This document shows, in pieces, positions 1-5,100 of a stretch of DNA of 5,100 nt. This DNA comes from Candidatus Thalassarchaeaceae archaeon. GTDB lineage: Archaea > Thermoplasmatota > Poseidoniia > Poseidoniales > Thalassarchaeaceae. The translations under genes were made by a program, and so were the position numbers. The notes under the pieces were generated by a model. That model was not told the DNA's origin and did not search any database. It saw only the letters and a program-made list of their open reading frames with translations. The stretch is taken from contig JAQXFA010000050.1 in NCBI GenBank assembly GCA_029250565.1, positions 1 to 5,100 on the forward strand, in the 5' to 3' direction. Position 1 is the stretch's first letter, and the number at the start of each line of letters is the position of its first letter.

Positions 1-96
1 GCAGAAGACAGTTCGAAATTCGGTACTGGTCTACTGTTTACTGTGATACCTGAAACCGTTGTGTTGTTCGGATTCCTTGCAATGTTCTTGTTGTGA
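1..96 (+). CDS. atpK: A-type ATP synthase subunit K (proteolipid, c-ring), C-terminal fragment
   Basis: This is the last 31 codons of a gene that begins before the window; reading frame 1 is open from base 1 to the TGA at 94-96. The fragment is a short polar loop (AEDSSKFG) followed by a hydrophobic helix containing IPETVVLFGFLAMFLL. In the K/c proteolipid family this is the last transmembrane helix, and the glutamate in the PET motif (bases 52-54) is the residue that binds the transported H+ or Na+. The protein would form the rotating membrane ring. Its place directly before atpE is the standard archaeal order. The helix-1 residues that help decide ion choice lie outside the window, so ion specificity cannot be read. 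The fragment is short, but motif, position and context agree. Confidence 0.88.
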   Translation, partial: AEDSSKFGTGLLFTVIPETVVLFGFLAMFLL

Positions 97-117
97 GTAA
101 ATCATAACCGGAGAATT

Positions 118-125
118 GGAGGGGG
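118..125 (+). promoter_or_regulatory. Ribosome-binding site of atpE (GGAGGGGG)
   Basis: This purine block complements the 3' end of archaeal 16S rRNA. It touches the ATG at 126, leaving only 3 bases between GGAGG and that codon. It lies 9 bases from the ATG at 135 when counted from its last G. The spacing therefore favours 135 as the start. Confidence 0.65.
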
Positions 126-134
126 ATGAACAAA

Positions 135-704
135 ATGACGCTAGAAGCGTTGGCGAGCGAAATCGCCACTGCGGCGAAAAAGGAGGCGAAGGGTATCACC
201 GACGCAGCCAAAACAGAAGCCAAAGGAATTCTCAAAGAAGCAAAGGCTGAGGCAAATTCGCACAGCGAGGAAATCAATGCTCGTGCTGAGCGAGAGAGCG
301 CCCAGATTAAGACTGAAACAGTTGCAAGTGCGCGACAGTCTAACCAAAATGCCCAACTGATCGCTAGGCGTGAAGAGTTGGATGCTACATGGGAAGCAGT
401 TCGTGACAAAGTTGGTTCAGCTAGTATGAAGGGTCGGGCAGGGCTAATCAAAGCACTTGTCTCTCAAGCTAAAGGTGACGCGGTAAAGGACATGATTCTA
501 CGCCCAGTTGGTATCGACCGACCGGCATTGGAAAAGGCTAGTTCAGGATTTGACTTCGGAAACGATGTTGATGGATTGGGTGGTTTTGTACTAGAAACTA
601 AGGACGGCTCAGTCGTTCTTGATTACCGCTTTGATAGTCGTTTAGATGAGTCATGGGATTCATGTCTCTCAAGCATGACATCAATTCTTTTTGGAGACGC
701 CTAA
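135..704 (+). CDS. atpE: A-type ATP synthase subunit E (peripheral stalk)
   Basis: Subunit E is a cytoplasmic stator subunit that pairs with subunit H to tie the A3B3 head to membrane subunit I. The 189-residue product has the family's two parts. Residues 1 to about 90 are a long charged helix rich in Ala, Lys and Glu, with a strict 11-residue repeat of AKxEA at 14-18, 25-29 and 36-40. Residues about 95-189 form a globular domain ending in GGFVLETKDGSVVLDYRFDSRL and ILFGD, the typical E-subunit C-terminus that binds the top of the head. The length fits the family (about 185-205). I chose ATG 135 because archaeal E proteins often begin M(S/A/T)LE, as here, and because ATG 126 sits too close to the ribosome-binding site; 126 would add three residues (MNK). 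The gene starts 38 bases after atpK and ends one base before the GTG proposed for atpC. Confidence 0.93.
   Translation: MTLEALASEIATAAKKEAKGITDAAKTEAKGILKEAKAEANSHSEEINARAERESAQIKTETVASARQSNQNAQLIARREELDATWEAVRDKVGSASMKGRAGLIKALVSQAKGDAVKDMILRPVGIDRPALEKASSGFDFGNDVDGLGGFVLETKDGSVVLDYRFDSRLDESWDSCLSSMTSILFGDA
693..697 (+). promoter_or_regulatory. Candidate ribosome-binding site for atpC (GGAGA), inside the end of atpE
   Basis: GGAGA ends 7 bases before the GTG at 705, the same spacing found before atpF, atpA and atpB, which supports that GTG. A competing site, GGTGA at 711-715, also ends 7 bases before an in-frame ATG at 723, so the start is not settled by spacing alone. Confidence 0.45.
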
Positions 705-1781
705 GTGGATGGTGAGTTAGTTATGGCATCGGTATCACGTGGTAAGTCAAATTGGGCAAATGCCTCTGCGCGCAGTAAGGCGCGTAAGGCTGGCTTAATT
801 GACTCAACACAGATGCGACAATTATTGTTGCAGGAGCCTGATGCCATGGCTTCCAGCATATCTGAAATGGGTTACAGGGCTGATTTAGACCTGTATGCTA
901 CCCGTCTCAGTGGGGCAGACCTTGTTGAGGCTGCTCTTAACCACAACATGGACCGAGATTTGAATCAAGTACAACGATTCTGTCAAGGACACCTTGGTGA
1001 TTTAGTATCTATCTATGTAGAGAGATACACCTACCAGAAGGTAAAGACTGCTTTGAGAGCCGTACGTAGTGGAGTATCTGATGAGGTTGTATCAAGTCAA
1101 GTGCTCCCAGAAGAAAATGAAGCTAACAAACAGTGGTTGGAAATTGTTAAAAATTCAAACAACCTTTCTGATGCTGTCTCAGCACTGTCTGGGACAAAGT
1201 TCGGTAAGGCATTGTCATCTGTTGAGGATAGTAACAACTTGATGGCTTTGGAAGATGCTCTTGATAGGCATTACTACCATGACGCTACTGAAAAGTTACG
1301 AGTAGGTGCAAGTAGTCATCCACAGTTACTCAAGTACTTGCGTACTGAAATCGACCATCGAAATGTGATTAATTTATTCCGTTCTCTAAAGCAGGATCTA
1401 TCTTCGGATAAAAGAAACGAATTAATGTTGCAAGGTGGTCATGCTCTCAATTCAACTAGCCTTAAGCAGGCTGCGGAAGCAGAAACTGAGGAAGCGTTGA
1501 TTGAGATATTACGCAGGGCACAGAATTTCAATGATAGTGGCTTTGATGATGCTCTTATCGCTTCGCGCGAGAATGGCACACTTGACCCAATAGTGAACAA
1601 CTTAGTTGATCAACGCATGGTTATGTTGGCTCGAATGGCGATATTGAATCCTCTATCGGCTTTCCCTGTCATCAACTATGTAGAACGAAAGGCTTGCGAG
1701 GTTTCTAACCTACGCATGATGATTCGTGGAAGGGCAGCGGGCCTTTCCGATGAAGTCATTGAAGCCCATTTGAGAATGTAA
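705..1781 (+). CDS. atpC: A-type ATP synthase subunit C (V-ATPase subunit d family)
   Basis: Subunit C is a soluble, mostly helical, funnel-shaped protein that sits on the K ring and receives the foot of the central D-F shaft, coupling ring rotation to the head. The 358-residue product shows the family marks: an N-terminal WANASARSKARKAGLI (17-32, matching the usual YAYxNARVRAxKxxLL), SGADLVEAALNHN near 69-81, and the ending NPLSAFPVINYVERKACEVSNL then MMIRGRAAGLSDEVI (315-352). Three related helical segments at about 108-123, 215-230 and 327-342 reflect the known threefold internal repeat. The GTG start directly abuts the atpE stop (TAAGTG) and suggests translational coupling. ATG 723 is a real alternative, giving 352 residues; it brings the N-terminus nearer to many homologues, although some have long extensions. 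The C-terminus is followed after 12 bases by atpF. Confidence 0.93.
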   Translation: MDGELVMASVSRGKSNWANASARSKARKAGLIDSTQMRQLLLQEPDAMASSISEMGYRADLDLYATRLSGADLVEAALNHNMDRDLNQVQRFCQGHLGDLVSIYVERYTYQKVKTALRAVRSGVSDEVVSSQVLPEENEANKQWLEIVKNSNNLSDAVSALSGTKFGKALSSVEDSNNLMALEDALDRHYYHDATEKLRVGASSHPQLLKYLRTEIDHRNVINLFRSLKQDLSSDKRNELMLQGGHALNSTSLKQAAEAETEEALIEILRRAQNFNDSGFDDALIASRENGTLDPIVNNLVDQRMVMLARMAILNPLSAFPVINYVERKACEVSNLRMMIRGRAAGLSDEVIEAHLRM

Positions 1782-1786
1782 GGAGG
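1780..1786 (+). promoter_or_regulatory. Ribosome-binding site of atpF (AAGGAGG), overlapping the atpC stop
   Basis: A near-perfect Shine-Dalgarno sequence shares its first two bases with the TAA stop of atpC (1779-1781). It ends 7 bases before the ATG at 1794 but only 1 base before the ATG at 1788. It therefore selects 1794 as the atpF start. Confidence 0.85.
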
Positions 1787-1793
1787 AATGAAA

Positions 1794-2093
1794 ATGGAGA
1801 TTGCAGTAGTAGGCACACCAGAATTCAGCCTTGGATTCCAACTTGCGGGGGTAACTCGCATACTAAACCCGCTAAATGATGAGGAGATGGAGAAGGATTT
1901 ACGCCAACTCCTCAATGACAAGGAGGTCGGTATCGTCGTGATTGACGCTTCTGACCTTATCAAAATGCCCGACAGGCTTCGCATCCAGCTGTCGGATAGC
2001 ATAACACCGACGTTTCTCGGTATCGGCACTGAGCAGGATAACACCTTGCGAGAGCAGATAAAGAGTGCAATTGGCGTCGATCTCTGGAAGTGA
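1794..2093 (+). CDS. atpF: A-type ATP synthase subunit F (central shaft)
   Basis: Subunit F is a small cytoplasmic protein that binds subunit D to form the rotating central shaft. In the family it has a Rossmann-like N-terminal domain and a mobile C-terminal helix that can modulate ATP hydrolysis. The 99-residue product is the normal length. It begins MEIAVVGTPEF, continues GFQLAGVTRI (14-23; the conserved GFxLAG), has a hydrophobic strand VGIVVIDASD at 45-54, and ends with IKSAIGVDLWK, the hallmark C-terminus of archaeal F (R/K-x-x-I-x-x-AIGVDLWK). The ATG at 1794 is chosen over 1788 because the AAGGAGG site needs about 7 bases of space and homologues start with ME. It lies between atpC and atpA, its usual position. 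A long open frame on the opposite strand here is a shadow. Confidence 0.94.
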   Translation: MEIAVVGTPEFSLGFQLAGVTRILNPLNDEEMEKDLRQLLNDKEVGIVVIDASDLIKMPDRLRIQLSDSITPTFLGIGTEQDNTLREQIKSAIGVDLWK

Positions 2094-2125
2094 AACTCAA
2101 TAAATAATTTGAAGGAAGTGAAGAA
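2094..2125 (+). promoter_or_regulatory. AT-rich atpF-atpA spacer with ribosome-binding site GGAAGTGA (2114-2121)
   Basis: This 32-base spacer holds an AT-rich stretch (AATAAATAATTT, about 2099-2110) and a Shine-Dalgarno-like GGAAGTGA one mismatch from GGAGGTGA. The base equivalent to the end of GGAGG leaves 7 bases to the atpA ATG. The AT stretch probably keeps the start region free of structure. It is too close to the ATG to be a convincing TATA box for a leadered transcript. Confidence 0.6.
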
Positions 2126-3865
2126 ATGAGTAAAAATGGACAAATATACAGAATATCTGGACCAGTAGTGACTGCAATTGGATTGAACGCTAAGATGTAC
2201 GACGTGGTACGAGTCGGTGATGAAGGCCTAATGGGTGAAGTTATCGAATTACACGGCGAAAAAGCGGTCATTCAAGTGTATGAAGATACCTCGGGTGTAC
2301 GCCCTGGTGAACCGGTTACAAACACCGGCCAAACCTTGTCGGTACAGTTGGGGCCAGGTTTGTTGACTCAGATTTATGATGGGATTCAGCGACCTCTACC
2401 AATTCTACTTGAGAAGATGGGTACTTTCATCACAAGAGGTGTTGATGCAGACGGTCTTGACCAAGAGAGAAAGTGGACCTTTGAGCCTACTGCTAAGAAA
2501 GGGGACAAAGTTGAGGGTGGCCATGTAGTTGGTACTGTTCAAGAGACTGAAACGATCGCCCACAAAATCATGGTCCCTCCAAACACAAGTGGTACAATTA
2601 AGAGTATCAAGGGTGGTGATTTCACAGTATCAGAAACGGTCTGTGTACTTGATGATGGTACAGAGATTGCAATGATGCAGCGTTGGCCAGTACGTGCACC
2701 TCGCCCGTACAAGCAGAAGTATGCGCCAGACACACCTCTAGTGACTGGCATGAGAATTCTTGACTTCTTGTTCCCACTTGCAAAGGGTGGAGCAGCAGGA
2801 ATCCCAGGACCATTCGGGTCTGGAAAGACTGTAACTCAACAATCACTAGCAAAGTTCTCCGATGCACAAATTGTGGTTTACATCGGATGCGGTGAGCGTG
2901 GTAACGAGATGACAGAAGTGTTGGATGAGTTCCCTGAACTTATTGACCCTAACACTGGAAAGCCTCTGATGAACAGGACAGTGATGATTGCAAATACTTC
3001 TAACATGCCTGTAGCGGCTCGTGAAGCATCTGTATACACAGGAATCACAATTGCAGAATATTTCCGTGACATGGGCTACGATGTTGCTCTAATGGCAGAT
3101 TCTACTAGCCGCTGGGCAGAAGCAATGCGTGAAATTTCATCACGTCTTGAAGAGATGCCTGGTGAGGAGGGTTACCCTGCTTACCTATCCAGTCGTTTGG
3201 CAGAGTTCTACGAGCGAGCAGGACGTGTTGAAACCCTTGAGGGTGAAGATGGATCAGTTACAGTAATTGGTGCTGTGTCTCCACCTGGTGGTGACATTTC
3301 CGAGCCTGTCAGTCAAGGAACTCTTCGTATTGTGAAGGTTTTCTGGGGTCTTGATGCGCCTCTCGCAAGGCAACGTCACTTCCCAGCAATCAACTGGCTG
3401 AACTCCTATTCTTTGTACCCACAGTCGCTTGACCAGTGGTTCAAAGACAATATTGCTGCTGATTTCCCTGAAGTCAGAACTGAAATCAGCAGTCTGCTTC
3501 AGGTTGAAGCGGAACTACAAGAAATTGTACAGTTAGTTGGTTCCGATGCACTACCTGTTGACCAACAATTGACCTTAGAAGTTGCAAGAATGATTCGTGA
3601 ATATTTCTTGCAGCAAAATGCATTCCACGAGATTGACGCCTTTACTGGCGTGCAACAACAATATCTCATGGCAAAGGCAATTCTGACCTTCCAGAGTGAA
3701 GCTAAGAATGCGATTGAAGCCGGTGGAATGCTTGAGGATGTTGTTAACGTTCCAGCACGCAGTAATTTGATGCGCTCAAGATTTGAAGAGAATTATCTTG
3801 ACCGAATTGAGGGCTTAGTTGCTGATATGACAAAAGAAATTGCCGCTGCGGCGGAGGAGAATTAA
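2126..3865 (+). CDS. atpA: A-type ATP synthase catalytic subunit A
   Basis: Subunit A carries the catalytic nucleotide site; three copies alternate with B in the cytoplasmic head. The 579-residue product is full length for the family (about 575-600). From N to C it has a beta-barrel domain (about 1-75, with VYEDTSGVRPGEPV at 51-64); the A-specific insertion or bulge (about 110-190); the Walker A loop GPFGSGKT at 228-235 (Lys234, Thr235); GCGERGNEM at 254-262 with catalytic Glu257; Walker B-like ALMADSTSRW ending in Asp325-Trp330; PGEEGYPAYLSSRLAEFYER from 345; the ATPase alpha/beta signature PAINWLNSYS at 420-429; and a helical C-terminal domain. Ser232 occupies the P-loop position that is a regulatory cysteine in eukaryotic V-ATPases. 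No intein interrupts the P-loop, although this is a known insertion site in some archaea. It follows atpF by 32 bases and precedes atpB by 12, with a well-placed ribosome-binding site. Confidence 0.98.
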   Translation: MSKNGQIYRISGPVVTAIGLNAKMYDVVRVGDEGLMGEVIELHGEKAVIQVYEDTSGVRPGEPVTNTGQTLSVQLGPGLLTQIYDGIQRPLPILLEKMGTFITRGVDADGLDQERKWTFEPTAKKGDKVEGGHVVGTVQETETIAHKIMVPPNTSGTIKSIKGGDFTVSETVCVLDDGTEIAMMQRWPVRAPRPYKQKYAPDTPLVTGMRILDFLFPLAKGGAAGIPGPFGSGKTVTQQSLAKFSDAQIVVYIGCGERGNEMTEVLDEFPELIDPNTGKPLMNRTVMIANTSNMPVAAREASVYTGITIAEYFRDMGYDVALMADSTSRWAEAMREISSRLEEMPGEEGYPAYLSSRLAEFYERAGRVETLEGEDGSVTVIGAVSPPGGDISEPVSQGTLRIVKVFWGLDAPLARQRHFPAINWLNSYSLYPQSLDQWFKDNIAADFPEVRTEISSLLQVEAELQEIVQLVGSDALPVDQQLTLEVARMIREYFLQQNAFHEIDAFTGVQQQYLMAKAILTFQSEAKNAIEAGGMLEDVVNVPARSNLMRSRFEENYLDRIEGLVADMTKEIAAAAEEN

Positions 3866-3870
3866 GGGGG
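3865..3870 (+). promoter_or_regulatory. Ribosome-binding site of atpB (AGGGGG), overlapping the atpA stop
   Basis: The first base is the last A of the atpA TAA stop (3863-3865). The G-run ends 7 bases before the atpB ATG at 3878. The arrangement mirrors the atpC-atpF junction and suggests termination-reinitiation coupling between A and B. Confidence 0.7.
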
Positions 3871-3877
3871 AATTTAG

Positions 3878-5100
3878 ATGGCAGGAAAAGAATATCGTAC
3901 CATTACAGACGTTAAGGGACCACTCGTGTTCTTGAACAAGACAGAACCAGTCGCATTCGGAGAAATCGTTGAATTGCGTCTAACAGATGGCAGCATGAAG
4001 AACGGACAAGTTCTAGACACCAGCGATGATTTGGTGGTTGTACAAGTTTTCGAAGGCACTGCAGGTGTTGATAGAACAACAGGAGTCAAGTTCCTTGGCG
4101 ATGTATTCAAACTACCAGTGAGCAATGACCTAGTTGGAAGAATTCTAGACGGTGCTGGACGCCCTCGTGATGGTGGTCCAGAAATTATTGCGGATGGTAA
4201 AGCAGACATTATCGGTGCTGCAATTAATCCATATGCGCGTCAGAGTCCACACGATTTTATCCAGACTGGAATTAGTGCAATTGACTGCTGTACTACACTT
4301 GTACGCGGACAGAAATTGCCAATCTTCAGTGCATCTGGTTTACCACACAACGACATCGCTCTGCAAATTGCTCGTCAAGCAAAGTTGACAGCAAGTGATG
4401 AACAATTTATTGTGGTATTCTGTGCAATGGGAATTACAGCGGAAGAATACAATTTCTTCAGAAGCGATCTGGAGCGCACAGGAGCACTAGAAAACGCGGT
4501 TCTGTTCGTCAACCTAGCTGACGACCCAGCGGTTGAGCGACTTATTACACCAAGACTTGCTCTTACAGCGGCAGAGTATCTTGCCTTTGAGCACGATTAC
4601 CACGTACTGGTCATTTACACTGACGTTACAAATTACTGTGACGCACTGCGACAAATTGGAGCTGCTCGAGAAGAAGTTCCAGGACGACGTGGTTACCCGG
4701 GTTACATGTACACTGACCTAGCAATGTTGTACGAACGTGCAGGATTAGTGAAGGGGAAGAAGGGGTCAATTACTCAATTCCCTATCCTTACCATGCCTGG
4801 TGACGATATTACCCACCCAATCCCTGACCTTTCAGGATATATTACTGAAGGACAGATTGTAATTTCAAGAGAATTGCATGGAAGTGGTATTTATCCACCT
4901 ATCAACGTACTTCCAAGTTTGTCCCGCCTAATGGGTGGTACAATTGGTGAGAAGACAACCCGTGAAGACCACAAATCGGTTTCTGACCAGATGTATGCTG
5001 CATACGCACAAGGACGTGAATTGCGTGGTCTTGTAGCGATTGTCGGTGAAGATGCACTAAATGAGCGTGACAAGCAATTGTTGTCTTTCTCAGGATTGTT
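3878..5100 (+). CDS. atpB: A-type ATP synthase regulatory subunit B, 3'-truncated by the window edge
   Basis: Subunit B is the non-catalytic nucleotide-site partner of A in the A3B3 head. The frame is open from ATG 3878 to the last base, giving 407 residues of an expected 460 or so; the end of the C-terminal helical domain is outside. Visible marks are an N-terminal barrel with VKGPLVF and VQVFEGTAGVD (to about 80); DGAGRPRDGGP at 91-101; the degenerate P-loop region LVRGQKLPIFSASGLPHND (141-159), which lacks the GKT of subunit A; AMGITAEE at 183-190; VPGRRGYPGYMYTDLAMLYER at 267-287; and the signature PPINVLPSLS at 340-349 followed by Arg350, the likely arginine finger that reaches the catalytic site of A. 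Cys137-Cys138, just before the P-loop region, is an unusual adjacent pair. The start is fixed by AGGGGG 7 bases upstream. Nothing suggests a frameshift. Confidence 0.97.
   Translation, partial: MAGKEYRTITDVKGPLVFLNKTEPVAFGEIVELRLTDGSMKNGQVLDTSDDLVVVQVFEGTAGVDRTTGVKFLGDVFKLPVSNDLVGRILDGAGRPRDGGPEIIADGKADIIGAAINPYARQSPHDFIQTGISAIDCCTTLVRGQKLPIFSASGLPHNDIALQIARQAKLTASDEQFIVVFCAMGITAEEYNFFRSDLERTGALENAVLFVNLADDPAVERLITPRLALTAAEYLAFEHDYHVLVIYTDVTNYCDALRQIGAAREEVPGRRGYPGYMYTDLAMLYERAGLVKGKKGSITQFPILTMPGDDITHPIPDLSGYITEGQIVISRELHGSGIYPPINVLPSLSRLMGGTIGEKTTREDHKSVSDQMYAAYAQGRELRGLVAIVGEDALNERDKQLLSFSGL

Noticed and set aside
97..134. Terminator or promoter between atpK and atpE
   Set aside because: The 38-base spacer shows no T-run, no evident hairpin and no clear TATA/BRE pair, only a ribosome-binding site.
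38..451. Open frame of 137 codons on the minus strand across atpK and atpE
   Set aside because: It lies opposite two confidently identified genes and has a low-complexity Ala/Ser/Leu make-up arising from the complement of the Ala/Lys/Glu-rich stalk. No ribosome-binding site or known family is seen.
2097..2110. AT-rich AATAAATAATTT as an internal TATA box for atpA
   Set aside because: An archaeal TATA box lies about 25 bases before the transcript start, which would place the start at or beyond the atpA ATG and bypass its good ribosome-binding site. The gap is also short within a tightly packed operon.
1676..2143. Open frame of 155 codons on the minus strand across atpF
   Set aside because: It is antisense to the end of atpC, all of atpF and the atpA start, with a Ser/Ile/Phe-rich translation typical of a shadow frame.
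2807..2832. Possible intein at the atpA P-loop
   Set aside because: This is a known intein insertion site in some archaea, but GPFGSGKT is uninterrupted and the protein has ordinary length (579 residues).
4152..4721. Two small plus-strand frames (4152-4388 and 4533-4721) as separate genes
   Set aside because: They are in another frame inside atpB, whose own frame is open throughout with conserved motifs on both sides, so they are overlap shadows and not signs of a frameshift.

Overview
This window is an interior slice of an A-type (archaeal/vacuolar-type) ATP synthase operon. All genes are on the + strand and the coding is nearly continuous. The order is atpK (last 31 codons only), atpE, atpC, atpF, atpA, atpB (first 407 codons, running off the right edge). 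This matches the core of the usual archaeal order I-K-E-C-F-A-B-D. By analogy, atpI and the rest of atpK (and perhaps atpH) should lie just upstream, and the end of atpB followed by atpD just downstream.

Layout: 1-96 is the C-terminus of the membrane proteolipid with its ion-carrying glutamate. A 38-base spacer with a strong purine-rich ribosome-binding site leads to the peripheral-stalk subunit E (135-704). Subunit C (705-1781), which couples the central shaft to the ring, follows with no gap. The small shaft subunit F (1794-2093) comes next. After a 32-base AT-rich spacer lie the catalytic subunit A (2126-3865) and then the regulatory subunit B (3878 to the edge). Gaps are 0 to 38 bases. 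No promoter, terminator, RNA gene, repeat array or mobile element is visible, so this looks like the middle of one transcript.

How the parts work together: in this family, ions crossing between the K ring and subunit I turn the ring. Subunit C links the ring to the D-F shaft, the shaft rotates inside the A3B3 head, and E (with H) holds the head still. The nucleotide-site residues in A and the degenerate P-loop plus arginine finger in B all look intact, so the enzyme should be functional.

Organism: the protein sequences look archaeal and, within that, euryarchaeal. Moderate base composition, regular Shine-Dalgarno leaders and a mesophile-like residue mix would fit a mesophilic, perhaps marine (Marine Group II/III-like), euryarchaeon. 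That placement is inference: some bacteria carry the same operon and no taxonomic marker is present. I see no undescribed system here. The points worth a second look are start-codon choices, stop codons that overlap ribosome-binding sites, an 11-residue repeat in E, and an unusual adjacent cysteine pair in B.
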